Shown here: positions 26,529-35,454 of the stretch, piece after piece
How the letters are laid out: the number at the start of each line of letters is the position of its first letter
Position numbering within the stretch: position 1 is the first letter of the stretch
Assembly: GCA_020633415.1 (NCBI GenBank)
Contig: JACKDQ010000014.1
Span: 1 to 64,000, forward strand
Source: Deltaproteobacteria bacterium
GTDB lineage: Bacteria; Myxococcota_A; Polyangia; GCA-2747355
Direction: 5' to 3'
DNA length: 64,000 bases
Notes under the pieces: generated by a model
The model's input: the letters and a program-made list of their open reading frames with translations, nothing else
The model's database searches: none
Told to the model about the DNA's origin: nothing
Position numbers and translations under genes: made by a program

Positions 26529-29500
26529 ATGATGGCGCCGATGTCAGCTATTCGCCCAACAGAGCGCTTTGGAACGGGCCTGGTGCTGATCGCGCTGTTT
26601 TCCGCCTGTGGTGATCGACAAGCATTTTTCACCCCACTCGGCCTCAGCGTCGATCGCGGCGGCCCAGCAGTGATCTGGGAACCGACCGCCAAGCCGCTAC
26701 CGGAGATCCCTTTTCCCAACGACCTAGCAACCCGCCTCGACCCCTCGTCGCCGACAGGACTGCGCGTGTTGATCTCACTCGACGGCGCGCTTTCCGAATA
26801 TGAGCGGCGTGCCCGGCGGGTGGCCAACGAGCTAGAAGGCTTTTCAACCTTCGGCACGATCTCGGTCAGCTTCGACAAGCCCCTCGACCTCGAGACGATC
26901 GCCAAGCGCCACCAAGACAACGAGCGCTTCGACGACGATCTGGTGCTGTTGGTCGACGTCGACCCGGCCTCGCCAGACTATGGACAATTCGTCGCCCTGG
27001 ACTTCGGCCGGGGCAACTACCCGGAAGCGCTGCCGCGATTGGATCTGTATTGGCCGCGCGACGGGCGAGCGAATGCTGACAGCTTGCTTTTCGACCCGAC
27101 CGACGAAGACGCAAACCAAAACGGCCTGCTCGATCCCGGCGAGGACACCGATGGCGACGGCTATCTCGACCGACCGAACACAGTGTCGGGCAAAGCCAGC
27201 GAACCGCTGGTTAACTACTATGAACGCGTCACCAACACCTTGTTGATGCGACCGGTGGTACCGCTGCGCGGCAAAACGCGCTACGCCGTCGTCCTCCGTC
27301 GAGGACTGGTCGGCGAAAATGGCCAGGCGATCCATTCGCCTTTCGCCGAGGTCAATTATCGTCCGCAGAGCGAAGCCCTGGCGCCGCTGCGCGAGATCCT
27401 GCCCGCACGAGGCATAGCCGTCGACGACGTGGCGTTCAGCTGGACGTTTACCACGATGGACCCGACCGGCGACTTGATCGCGCTGCGCGCGGGACTTTAC
27501 GGCGAGGGTCCCTACGCCCGCTTAGCGCAGCAGTTTCCGGCGAAGATCACAGCCAAGGTCGTCAGTACCGCGGCGGGCGCCAATCCGTACCTGCTGCCGA
27601 CCAGCGAGCTCCAACGGATCATTTTCGACTTTGGCAGCCTGATCAACGCCGGCGTGTTGAAGGTCACCGAGGACAGCAAACAAGCGGTCAACGATGCGCT
27701 AGACAACATCAAATACTTTGTGATCGGCTCGGTACGCGGACCCAACCTACGTGAGGGCAGCGCGGCCAACGAGCAGCGCTGGCAGCTCAACCGCGGCAAG
27801 GGTTGGGGAAGTTGGGGTGAGCACGATATCCCGTTCTTGTGCGCGATACCGCGTCAGGCGCCAGATCACGGACCTGCGCCGGTGCTGATGTACGCCCACG
27901 GCTATGGCTCGACACAGGTCGAGCTATTGGGCTTCGCCGGAACGCTAGCCCGCCACGGTTTTGCGACTTGCGCCATCGACGGTGTCGCTCACGGCATCAA
28001 GCTCGACGACTACTCCGACTTGCTGCGCCTGGTGCTCAAGCAAAAGCGGCTTGGACCGTTTTTCGATCACATCTTCCCGGGCCGCGCCGAGGACGTGGAC
28101 AACAACAACCAACCGGACTCGGGCGCAAACTTCATCTCGGCCGACCTGGCCCGCTCGCGCGACAACGTCCGCCAGACGGTCCTCGACACGATAGTGGTAG
28201 TGCGTGCGTTGCGCGCCTTGGGACAAGAGCCGGCGACGATCGACTACAACGGCGACCAGCGCCCGGACCTCGATGGTGACTTCGACGGCGACGGCAAACT
28301 CGACCTCGGCGGTCCGACGGCAAAGCTCGCCGCCTGGGGCACTAGTTTGGGCGGCATCACGTCGACGATCGTCGGCGCCGTTGAGCCCGCCATCCGCACG
28401 ATCGCACCGCAGGCGATGGGCGGCGGATTGGTCGACATCGTGCGCCGCACCGAGCAAAGCGCTGCCGTGAATTCGGCGATGCTGCGCATGCTCGGTCCGC
28501 TGATCATCGGCCAACCGACCGGCACGGCGGGCCAGGCTGCGCTGTCGTTTTGGGTGGCGACGGGTAGCAATCACCGCGTGCTGGAAATCGGTCAGGTCGA
28601 CGGACTGACAGCAGGCGACCGCGTCGAACTACTTAACTTGCGCCAGGGCGACCGACAAACCGCCTATGTCGATCGCGAAGGCGGTTTTCGCGTTCAAGTC
28701 GCCGCCGATGCGCTCGATGGTCGCGACAAGCGAGCGTTGATCGGCGATAAGATCGGCGAGCAACCACTGATCCATGACACGCTGTTGCTCGGCGATCCGT
28801 TGGTGCTGCGCGTCTATGCGCCCAAGGCCGACACGCCCAAGATCGAGGTGAGGACCTTCGGCAAAACCGTGGCGTTCGAAGGTCTGCGCTACGCTGAGGG
28901 CAGTCCGTTGGTCGCCCCGAGCTGGGGCTTTGGCCTGCCACGCAACTCGCCGCGATTGCGACGGATGATCGGTCTTGCCCAGCTCTTGATGGACCCCGCC
29001 GATCCGATCAACTATGTGCCGTTTCTGCAGAAGTGGCCCCATCCGCTGAGAACCGCTGATGACCCGGCGCGAACCAACGCGCTATTCATCGCCACAGCAG
29101 GTGATATCACCGTGCCCGTGGCTACAGCGATCTCGCTGGCCCGCGCTGCCGGAGCGGTCGACTTCGAAGCGATCGACCCGCGCTATCAAAAGAACGCAAA
29201 CCGCGTACTGATCGACAACTACATTACCGAGGGACTTTCACGACTGCGCCGCCATAACGACCAGCCGGTGGTGATCGACCCAGAGGACTTCTCACGCGGC
29301 TTGCACGCGCCGGACGTGCCGCGCCTGAAGCCGCCACTGCGCCTCGAGCACCGCCAGGGTGATGAAATCGTCGCGCTGCGTATCCCGCTGCTCGACCCGC
29401 TGGGCCAGCACGGCTTCTTGCTACCCGACCCAACGGCGGCCTTCGACAACAACACCTTCTTGATCCACATGGTCGCGCGCTTCCTCGTCTCGCAAGGAAA

Positions 29501-29585
29501 GCACCTCAGCGACGAACCTTGCATGGCCCAAGGTAGCTGCAGCTGGATCCCACAGCAGGCCGCGACAACGGCGCAGCGCCACTAA
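26529..29585 (+). CDS. Large secreted alpha/beta-hydrolase lipoprotein with Ca-type repeats
   Basis: About 1018 aa; ATGs at 26529, 26532 and 26541 are all possible, and AGGCGG precedes the first. A lipobox ends in LFSAC. The chain has an N-terminal beta domain, then a calcium-loop-like segment (DANQNGLLDPGEDTDGDGYLD), a central alpha/beta-hydrolase with YAHGYGSTQ and the nucleophile elbow GTSLGG near residue 604, and a second Asp loop (DGDFDGDGKLDLGG). The C-terminal part carries a further domain. It resembles virulence-factor-lipase-type outer membrane hydrolases. Substrate unknown. Confidence 0.8.
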   Translation: MMAPMSAIRPTERFGTGLVLIALFSACGDRQAFFTPLGLSVDRGGPAVIWEPTAKPLPEIPFPNDLATRLDPSSPTGLRVLISLDGALSEYERRARRVANELEGFSTFGTISVSFDKPLDLETIAKRHQDNERFDDDLVLLVDVDPASPDYGQFVALDFGRGNYPEALPRLDLYWPRDGRANADSLLFDPTDEDANQNGLLDPGEDTDGDGYLDRPNTVSGKASEPLVNYYERVTNTLLMRPVVPLRGKTRYAVVLRRGLVGENGQAIHSPFAEVNYRPQSEALAPLREILPARGIAVDDVAFSWTFTTMDPTGDLIALRAGLYGEGPYARLAQQFPAKITAKVVSTAAGANPYLLPTSELQRIIFDFGSLINAGVLKVTEDSKQAVNDALDNIKYFVIGSVRGPNLREGSAANEQRWQLNRGKGWGSWGEHDIPFLCAIPRQAPDHGPAPVLMYAHGYGSTQVELLGFAGTLARHGFATCAIDGVAHGIKLDDYSDLLRLVLKQKRLGPFFDHIFPGRAEDVDNNNQPDSGANFISADLARSRDNVRQTVLDTIVVVRALRALGQEPATIDYNGDQRPDLDGDFDGDGKLDLGGPTAKLAAWGTSLGGITSTIVGAVEPAIRTIAPQAMGGGLVDIVRRTEQSAAVNSAMLRMLGPLIIGQPTGTAGQAALSFWVATGSNHRVLEIGQVDGLTAGDRVELLNLRQGDRQTAYVDREGGFRVQVAADALDGRDKRALIGDKIGEQPLIHDTLLLGDPLVLRVYAPKADTPKIEVRTFGKTVAFEGLRYAEGSPLVAPSWGFGLPRNSPRLRRMIGLAQLLMDPADPINYVPFLQKWPHPLRTADDPARTNALFIATAGDITVPVATAISLARAAGAVDFEAIDPRYQKNANRVLIDNYITEGLSRLRRHNDQPVVIDPEDFSRGLHAPDVPRLKPPLRLEHRQGDEIVALRIPLLDPLGQHGFLLPDPTAAFDNNTFLIHMVARFLVSQGKHLSDEPCMAQGSCSWIPQQAATTAQRH

Positions 29586-29602
29586 CAACCCACGATCACC
29601 CG

Positions 29603-31813
29603 CTAGTCCGTTTGGCTCGGGCGTTTCTCGTAGCTGCGCGAGGGAATGTGCACGTCGAGAATGCGGTCGGCGACCTGCAAGCGATCGACCACATCCATCC
29701 CGGCGATCACTCGGCCAAACTGCGTGTAGCGTCCATCGAGGTGAGGCTGACGCGTGACAGCGATAAAGAACTGACTGCCGCCGGTGTCTCGTCCGGCGAG
29801 CGCCATGCCGACCGAGCCGCGTTCGAAAGGGCGCGGCGTTAGCTCGCAAGGGATGGTGTAGCCGGGACCGCCCCATCCGGTACCCTGCGGGTCACCACCT
29901 TGCACGACGAAGTTGGGCACGACGCGATGGAAGACCAGACCGCGATAAAAGCGCCGCGCGGCGAGACGCGCAAAGTTCGCCACCGTTGCCGGCGTTTGCT
30001 CGCTAAACAGCTCGATCGTGATCTCCCCTTTGGGCGTCACGATCACCGCGCGCTTGGGCAACGCGGCCTGCTTTGCCCAGCTCAAGTCGGGCAACGCGCG
30101 CGACGGCCACGGCTGTTTCGATCGCGGCAGACGCCCACCGAGCTGATCGAGCACCTGCCGCGCACAAGTTCGCACCGCGCGACTCGATGAGTCAGCGAGG
30201 GCGACCAGCTGTGGCAGCACTTGGCGATCGCGCAGCTTGCCGAGCGCCCCGATCACGCTGCAACTAACCTCCGGATCGACCAGCGGGTTGAGGCCCGCCA
30301 GACGGCGTGAAAGCGTCTTGACGAGGCCACGCTGACCCAGCAGGTGAGCAGCTTGCCGCTTGACCGCTTCGGCCGCCGCACCGAGCACGCTGGGGTTTTT
30401 GTCCTCCAAGGCTTTGGTCAACGGCAGGAGCGTCAACCGATCATCGATTTCAGCGACCGAGGCGACGGCTGCCTCGCGAACCAACGGATCGTCGTCGAGC
30501 AAGTAGCGCTCGAGCAGGGTGATCTTCCATTTTGCCTGCCGATCGAGCTTGCCGATCAGTCGCGCGACGAATGCGCGCCGCATCGGCACGGTTAACAGCG
30601 TCGAGCGACTGGTGCCACAATAGGCGCTGTGCTGAACGCGGCGCAGTCCGCGGTCGATCAATGCCGCCGCGGCGCAGTGGACCAGATCGACGCTGTGCGC
30701 CTCGTCCTCACGGTACTTGACCACTGACTTTCCGCCGTCGGACAGCTCGAGCAGCTGGCGAGCGAGAGCGATCACCGTCGGCTTGGTCGCCAGATCTCCC
30801 AGCGCCTCAACAGCGGCGAGCACCGCATGCAGCTCTGGTCCGACCAAACGGTGATGGTTGGCAGCAACGCCACGCCAGAGGTCGGGCAAGGCGCGCGCCA
30901 GCAGCAAGCCGCCCCGTTGCTCACTGTGGGCCAGCGCGTCGATTAACGCGACGCGCAGTCGCGGGGTTGCACTGGTCAGGCGCCGGTAGAACCAAATCGG
31001 GTCGATCGCCCCGCCAAGTGCGCGCACGGCCCACAAGCAGGCCTGGTTTTGCGCCTTGAGCGCCGTGAGCTCGAAGCAGCGCTCAGCGGTACGCTGCAGC
31101 GCGGCGACCAGACGCGGATCGCGCCCGACATCGCCCGCGCGAAAGGCCGCCCAGGCAGCGAGTAGCTGGGGCGCGGTATCGACCTGACGCTCGAGCGGCT
31201 CGACCAGCGCACGCAGGTCTTTCGGACCGAGGATCTTGCGTTGACCGAGCAACCCCCAGGCGGTCAGCGCTGCCGTCGTGTCCGCACTGGAAATCAACGG
31301 CCGTAGTTGTTCTCGTGCGGCACCATCGTCGGTCCAGCCCAACCCAACGATCAGTCGTTGGCGCACAACGGCGTCACGCTCACCGGCCAGGCGCGCAGCA
31401 AAGGCGCGTGCGACGCGCAGCCGCAGCGCTTGGTCGTCGATCGCCAACAGGCGCAGCGCGAAGGCCGCGGCTGCTCGCACCTCGGCGTGGCCATCGGTCA
31501 GCAGGCGAAAGAGTTGCTCGCTGTGCTCGGGGTCTCCGATGCGCCCGATGGCCAATGCGGCACGCGCTCGAATGCCGGCCGACTGATCACGCGTCGCCAC
31601 ACTCACGTCGATGGTGACACGACGGCGCCACTCGGCGGCCTGAATCAATTCGCCGGGGGTCGGACTGAGACCTACAACCCGTTGGTCGGGCTGATCGGTC
31701 GGCGCATCTCGGCCAGCGCCGCAGGTGCAACCCGCGAGGGTGCTGAGCAGCAGCAAACAGGAGGCCGGCCTCCCAAAGCGAACAGCTCGTCGGAGCAAAT
31801 CAACCGGTTGCAT
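29603..31813 (-). CDS. Lipoprotein with HEAT repeats and C-terminal cyclophilin-type PPIase
   Basis: 736 aa. ATG 31813 gives a signal peptide ending in the lipobox TLAGC. Residues about 60-580 are a solenoid of HEAT-like repeats rich in Ala, Leu and Arg. Residues about 588-725 are a cyclophilin domain: VFHRVVPNFVVQGGDP with the catalytic Arg, GSQFFIAVT and HLDGRYTQFG. It probably helps fold or turn over envelope proteins in the periplasm, with the solenoid selecting clients. The HEAT-PPIase fusion is uncommon. Convergent with the hydrolase gene. Confidence 0.88.
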   Translation of the reverse strand: MQPVDLLRRAVRFGRPASCLLLLSTLAGCTCGAGRDAPTDQPDQRVVGLSPTPGELIQAAEWRRRVTIDVSVATRDQSAGIRARAALAIGRIGDPEHSEQLFRLLTDGHAEVRAAAAFALRLLAIDDQALRLRVARAFAARLAGERDAVVRQRLIVGLGWTDDGAAREQLRPLISSADTTAALTAWGLLGQRKILGPKDLRALVEPLERQVDTAPQLLAAWAAFRAGDVGRDPRLVAALQRTAERCFELTALKAQNQACLWAVRALGGAIDPIWFYRRLTSATPRLRVALIDALAHSEQRGGLLLARALPDLWRGVAANHHRLVGPELHAVLAAVEALGDLATKPTVIALARQLLELSDGGKSVVKYREDEAHSVDLVHCAAAALIDRGLRRVQHSAYCGTSRSTLLTVPMRRAFVARLIGKLDRQAKWKITLLERYLLDDDPLVREAAVASVAEIDDRLTLLPLTKALEDKNPSVLGAAAEAVKRQAAHLLGQRGLVKTLSRRLAGLNPLVDPEVSCSVIGALGKLRDRQVLPQLVALADSSSRAVRTCARQVLDQLGGRLPRSKQPWPSRALPDLSWAKQAALPKRAVIVTPKGEITIELFSEQTPATVANFARLAARRFYRGLVFHRVVPNFVVQGGDPQGTGWGGPGYTIPCELTPRPFERGSVGMALAGRDTGGSQFFIAVTRQPHLDGRYTQFGRVIAGMDVVDRLQVADRILDVHIPSRSYEKRPSQTD

Positions 31814-31983
31814 TAATCCTCTGACTATACACCAGCCTCGACCGATGCTCGAAAAACCGCATCGTGCCGCTAGCGCACTGTGCGCCAGGCAGGGCCAAGC
31901 ACGCCAAGCGTTTCGCTTCGGCAACCAAGTAGGCTACGATGGAGCGGTTCTGTTTATTTGCAGCTGGATGGAGGCAACGGCCG

Positions 31984-32361
31984 ATGGATAGCAGACCGGT
32001 GGTTCACTTCGAAATCGGTGGGAAGGACAGCGCGGCGCTGCGCTCGTTTTACAGCGAGCTCTTCGCCTGGAAATTCGACGACTCGGTCGAGAGCTACCAC
32101 ATCATCGAACAACCTCCGGCCGGCATCGGCGGGGGCATCGCGCCGCTGGACGAGGCAAGAGAACCCTACGTGACCGTTTACGTGGAAGTCGAAGATGTCG
32201 CACAAGCGCTCGATCGTGCCGCCAGCCTCGGTGGTACGATTATCCAGCCAGCGACCGAAGTGCCCAATCTGGTGAAGCTCGGCATGTTCAGCGATCCCGA
32301 GGGCAACCGCATCGGCGTCGTCCAGCGGGCGACAAAGAGCGCCGAGGCAGATTCGGAATAG
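31984..32361 (+). CDS. VOC-family (glyoxalase-like) protein
   Basis: 125 aa from ATG 31984, which follows a GGAGG. The fold is seen in VHFEIGGKDSAALRSFYSELFAWKF at the N-terminus (written here as its family phrase), the YVEVEDVAQALDRA helix and the C-terminal FSDPEGNRIGVVQ. The vicinal-oxygen-chelate family includes glyoxalases, dioxygenases and antibiotic-binding proteins; metal ligands are not clear here, so catalysis is unproven. No operon partner. It is separate from the true glyoxalase I gene at 63.0 kb. Confidence 0.85.
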   Translation: MDSRPVVHFEIGGKDSAALRSFYSELFAWKFDDSVESYHIIEQPPAGIGGGIAPLDEAREPYVTVYVEVEDVAQALDRAASLGGTIIQPATEVPNLVKLGMFSDPEGNRIGVVQRATKSAEADSE

Positions 32362-32479
32362 TCACACTCGGACCGACAGTGACTCAACGCACAGCATCAA
32401 GCTCTCGAGCAGAGATGGGAAGCCGATGCTTTACCGATCGGGTCGTTGCCTATAACATCGACCGCAGCCCGGAGGAATC

Positions 32480-32728
32480 ATGCGCCGCACCGTGTTGATG
32501 CTGCTTTTCGCGATACTCGCTGGCACCACGCTCGCTGCTTGTATCGTCCACACACCGAGTCGCCGCTATCATCAAGGCGCGCGCTGCCAGAGCGCTTGCG
32601 TCGAGTTCGCCTATCGACAAAATTGCTATACGCGTTGCAGCATCTGGCGCAACGGGATCTGCATTTCACGCAGCCCTTACTGCACACGCCGTCGCGTCTG
32701 CGTCCGCTACGCGACGCGCTGTCGCTAA
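32480..32728 (+). CDS. Small Cys/Arg-rich lipoprotein
   Basis: 82 aa. CGGAGGA precedes ATG 32480. MRRTVLMLLFAILAGTTLAAC is a complete lipoprotein signal. The 60-residue mature part has about eight Cys among many Arg and Tyr residues (CQSAC, NCYTRC, GICI, YCTRRRVC), so disulfides are likely. Short basic Cys-rich lipoproteins are common in myxobacteria but usually uncharacterised. It is followed at once by the thioesterase gene and may share a transcript. Confidence 0.72.
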   Translation: MRRTVLMLLFAILAGTTLAACIVHTPSRRYHQGARCQSACVEFAYRQNCYTRCSIWRNGICISRSPYCTRRRVCVRYATRCR

Positions 32729-32745
32729 TCAACCAACAAAGGCCG

Positions 32746-33219
32746 ATGGGCTCTCCTCGACCAGCTTCCGCTTCCCGTGTCGAAATGACGCAGATCGTCT
32801 TGCCAGGCGATACCAACGCCCTCGGCACGGCGTTCGGCGGCAAGGTCATGGAGTGGATCGATATCGCTGCCGCTGTCGCCGCCCAGCGTCATGCCGGCTG
32901 TATCGCCGTCACCGCTTCGTTCGACAGCGTGCAGTTTGTTCACCCGATCCACCTGGGTGACGTCGTCGTGCTCTACGCTCAGGTCAATCGCGCCTGGCGC
33001 AGCTCGATGGAGGTCGGTGTACGCGTCGAGCGCGAGCAGGCCGACGAACAGCAAACGCGACACCATGCCGTGACAGCCTACCTGACGTTCGTCGCGGTCG
33101 ACAAAGCTGGAAAGCCGATCGCCGTCCGGCCCGTGGCGGCTCAAACAGACGCGGAGATGCGGCGCCACGCTGAGGCTGAGCTGCGCCGCTCGCGCCGTCT
33201 TGAGGAGCGCCGATCTTGA
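32746..33219 (+). CDS. Hotdog-fold acyl-CoA thioesterase (4HBT/YciA-like)
   Basis: 157 aa. ATG 32746 is chosen as it begins directly before the conserved domain; a longer reading crosses the lipoprotein gene. The YciA/BACH-type signature is clear: MTQIVLPGDTNALGTAFGG and KVMEWIDIAAAVAA with the catalytic Asp, then DSVQFVHPIHLGDVV. It hydrolyses acyl-CoA thioesters in the cytoplasm. Its TGA overlaps the TTG of the histidine kinase gene by 4 bp, so the two are translationally coupled. Confidence 0.9.
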   Translation: MGSPRPASASRVEMTQIVLPGDTNALGTAFGGKVMEWIDIAAAVAAQRHAGCIAVTASFDSVQFVHPIHLGDVVVLYAQVNRAWRSSMEVGVRVEREQADEQQTRHHAVTAYLTFVAVDKAGKPIAVRPVAAQTDAEMRRHAEAELRRSRRLEERRS

Positions 33220-33920
33220 GTATTGACGAACGAGCCCTCGGCGCCCTGATCGCGCGCGCCGGGCACGACTTGAAAAACCCGCTTGCCGTGGTGATCACCA
33301 ACCTGCGCTACGTGCAGGCAGAGAAACTGGACGGCGAGCTGGGCGAAGCGATCGACGAAGCCACGCAAGCCGCAGAGATGCTCAGCGACCTGCTCGACAA
33401 CATGGTCTATCTGCCCCGACTACGCGCGGGCGACGTGATGTTGGAGACCCAGCGTGTCGACCTATCGCAACTCGATCAAACCCTGGCCCAGCGGTTGGCC
33501 AGCCGGGCCCGCGGGCGCACCCTGCAACTGAAATTCCCGCAAAACGAGGTCGGCGTCGACAAGGAGCTGCTCGAGCGCGCGCTACTGGCCATGCTCGCCC
33601 ACAGCCTCAAACATACGCCCCCTGGCGGTGTGGTCAGGCTCGAGGCTTCGCTCGACGAAACGCGGCTCGTTTTGACGCTGCGCGACGAAGGGCCGCCGTT
33701 CGATCCTAGCCTGACCCCCAGCCTGCTGGCCACGTCCCTCGATCGTGGGCCAGAGTCGTCTGGCACCCGACAATTCCGCAGCGATCGCGGCTTGCCGATG
33801 CTGTTCGCCGGTCATGCGATTCGCGCGATGGGCGGAAACGCCGAGGTTCGCAGCGAGGCTGAGACACCTGGGGTGACCTTCACGGTGACTTTGCCGGTGG
33901 AAGCGCTAAATCATCGCTGA
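33216..33920 (+). CDS. Sensor histidine kinase-like protein, short and soluble
   Basis: 234 aa, start TTG 33216 with GAGGAG upstream. The H-box AGHDLKNPL (H17) is near the N-terminus, so there is no sensor domain. The ATPase domain covers about residues 100-230: DEGPPFD is the G1-type box and RGLPMLFAGHAIRAMGG a G2-like one. The N-box reads MLAHSLKHTPPGG, with His129 at the usual Mg-binding Asn, so activity may be weak or absent. Coupled to a thioesterase; no response regulator is adjacent. It lies 293 bp before mglB. Confidence 0.75.
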   Translation: MSIDERALGALIARAGHDLKNPLAVVITNLRYVQAEKLDGELGEAIDEATQAAEMLSDLLDNMVYLPRLRAGDVMLETQRVDLSQLDQTLAQRLASRARGRTLQLKFPQNEVGVDKELLERALLAMLAHSLKHTPPGGVVRLEASLDETRLVLTLRDEGPPFDPSLTPSLLATSLDRGPESSGTRQFRSDRGLPMLFAGHAIRAMGGNAEVRSEAETPGVTFTVTLPVEALNHR

Positions 33921-34007
33921 TCGCGGTCTCGACCGGGCCTGCGGGGCACCCGCTGACTGGTGCCTAGCACTCCCCCACCTAGATTCTCGGCAGAACCGCC
34001 AGAAACA

Positions 34008-34056
34008 CTTGAAACAATTCAAGGTGTTTGGTATTCAAGTACGATAGGGTCTTGAA
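34008..34056. promoter_or_regulatory. Four TTCAAG/CTTGAA half-sites upstream of mglBA
   Basis: CTTGAA-ACAA-TTCAAG is a perfect palindrome at 34008-34023. A further TTCAAG lies at 34034-34039 and CTTGAA at 34051-34056. Four identical 6-bp half-sites within 49 bp, about 160 bp before mglB, look like an operator array. A weak promoter-like pair (TTCAAG and TACGAT) overlaps it. The regulator is unknown. Confidence 0.4.
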
Positions 34057-34150
34057 GCGAATAGGTTGCCCAGCCGAAGCCGTTTGGTCAGCTAGGCAGG
34101 TCGCGCGTGTGAACGTTCGGTACGCGATCGCTGTAGACGGGAGGCAGTCC

Positions 34151-34204
34151 CTGATGCAGGAATTTGGCCTGATACAGGTATTTGGCCTGATGCAGGAAAT
34201 TGGG
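34151..34204 (+). repeat. Three 18-bp tandem repeats just before mglB
   Basis: Units at 34151, 34169 and 34187 follow the consensus CTGATGCAGGAATTTGGC with two to three changes each. The last ends 8 bp before the mglB start, so the array lies in the 5' untranslated region and can alter spacing, RNA folding or protein binding. It contains no obvious ribosome site. Confidence 0.9.
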
Positions 34205-34212
34205 GCCGGCAT

Positions 34213-34689
34213 ATGACTGACATGGTCATGTATGAGGAGGAGTATCGGCAGATCCAAGAGGTCTGCGCGCGCCTCCACCGCGACGCCAACGCATCCGCGG
34301 TTTTGTTGATCGACAAGAACGGTCAGCTGATCTCGGAGGCCGGCGACACCGGCCACTTGGACACAACCTCGTTGTCGTCGCTGACTGCGGGCAACGTGGC
34401 CGCGACTGGGGGCATCGCGTCACTCCTCAAGGAGAAGGAGTTCACCGGCCAATTCCACGAGGGTGAGCAGATCAACGTTCACATTTCGATCGTTGCTCAG
34501 CGCGTGATCCTCGTGATCCTCTTCGATGAACGCTCATCGCTCGGCTTGGTTCGCTTGCGCGTGCGGCGGGCATCGGATGAGCTGTCGTCGGTGTTTGATA
34601 GCCTGTTAGCCAAAGTGCAACAACCGTCTACCCCATCGATTTTCTCGGAGATCACTGACGAGGATATCGACAACCTGTTTAAGGATTAG
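34213..34689 (+). CDS. mglB: MglB, roadblock/LC7 GTPase-activating partner of MglA
   Basis: 158 aa, the usual MglB length. VMYEEEYRQIQEVC, LLIDKNGQLISEAGDT, TTSLSSLTAGNVAATGG and the C-terminal ITDEDIDNLF all match Myxococcus MglB. In myxobacteria MglB sits at the lagging pole and stimulates GTP hydrolysis by MglA, setting front-rear polarity for gliding and pili. It is 9 bp upstream of mglA, the standard operon. ATG 34213 is listed; ATG 34222 is close by. Confidence 0.95.
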   Translation: MTDMVMYEEEYRQIQEVCARLHRDANASAVLLIDKNGQLISEAGDTGHLDTTSLSSLTAGNVAATGGIASLLKEKEFTGQFHEGEQINVHISIVAQRVILVILFDERSSLGLVRLRVRRASDELSSVFDSLLAKVQQPSTPSIFSEITDEDIDNLFKD

Positions 34690-34698
34690 CGTCCTGCG

Positions 34699-35286
34699 AT
34701 GTCCTTCATCAACTACTCGTCACGAGAGATAAACTGCAAGATCGTCTACTACGGGCCTGGGCTCTGCGGAAAGACGACCAACCTGCAGTACATCTACGCG
34801 CGCACGAACCCGGATGCCAAGGGCAAGATGATCTCGCTGGCAACCGAGACCGAGCGCACACTCTTTTTCGATTTTCTCCCGCTCTCTTTGGGAGAGATTC
34901 GCGGCTTCAAGACACGCTTCCACCTCTACACCGTGCCAGGGCAGGTGTTTTACGACGCCTCGCGTAAGCTGATCCTCAAGGGTGTTGATGGCGTGGTCTT
35001 CGTCGCCGATTCACAGATCGAGCGCACCGAGGCCAACATCGAGAGCTTCGATAACCTCGAGCACAACCTTTACGAGCAGGGCTACGATCTGGCCAAGATC
35101 CCGTATGTCGTGCAGTACAACAAGCGCGACCTGCCCAACGTTGCGCCGATCGCCGAGCTACGCGACCTGATCAACCCCGAGCAGGTTCCCGAGTTCGAAG
35201 CGGTGGCCACCACCGGCTATGGTGTCTTCGATACCCTCAAGGCCGTCGCCAAGCTGGTGCTGACTGAGCTCAAGAGAGGGCGTTAG
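34699..35286 (+). CDS. mglA: MglA, Ras-like GTPase for polarity and gliding
   Basis: 195 aa. Opens with MSFINYSSREINCKIVYYG, nearly identical to Myxococcus MglA. The P-loop is GPGLCGKTT, switch regions lie in RTLFFDFLP and YTVPGQ, and the base-specificity motif is NKRD. The TVPG-type switch is typical of the MglA group. GTP-bound MglA marks the leading pole and recruits motility machines. Operon with mglB. Its stop codon TAG (35284-35286) lies inside the first unit of the downstream repeat array. Confidence 0.97.
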   Translation: MSFINYSSREINCKIVYYGPGLCGKTTNLQYIYARTNPDAKGKMISLATETERTLFFDFLPLSLGEIRGFKTRFHLYTVPGQVFYDASRKLILKGVDGVVFVADSQIERTEANIESFDNLEHNLYEQGYDLAKIPYVVQYNKRDLPNVAPIAELRDLINPEQVPEFEAVATTGYGVFDTLKAVAKLVLTELKRGR

Positions 35287-35441
35287 CCCGGCCCGCCGCC
35301 GTGGAGAACGACCCACGGCGTGGCCTTCGTTAGCCCGGCGCCGTGGAGAACGACCCACGGCGTGGCCTTCGTTAGCCCGGCCCGCCGCCGTGGAAACGAC
35401 CCGCGGCGTGGCCTTCGTTAACCCGGCCCACTGCCTGGGCC
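35281..35441 (+). repeat. Three and a half ~46-bp hairpin repeats at the mglA stop
   Basis: Units begin CGTTAGCCCGG at 35281, 35328, 35370 and a partial one at 35416; lengths are 47, 42, 46 and 26 bp. The first three each hold a stem CGCCGTGG with CCACGGCG (35297-35320, 35339-35362) or CCGCGGCG (35386-35408) and a 7-8 base loop. The first unit includes the mglA stop. No U-run follows, so they may stabilise or process the mRNA rather than terminate it. Confidence 0.92.
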
Positions 35442-35454
35442 TCAGAGTAGTTCG

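Noticed and set aside
26480..26920. N-terminal extension of the CDF transporter to 462 residues
   Set aside because: The extra 147 residues lie antisense to the hydrolase gene and look like non-coding translation.
34151..34204. CRISPR array
   Set aside because: Only three adjacent 18-bp units without spacers; it is a simple tandem repeat and no cas genes are present.
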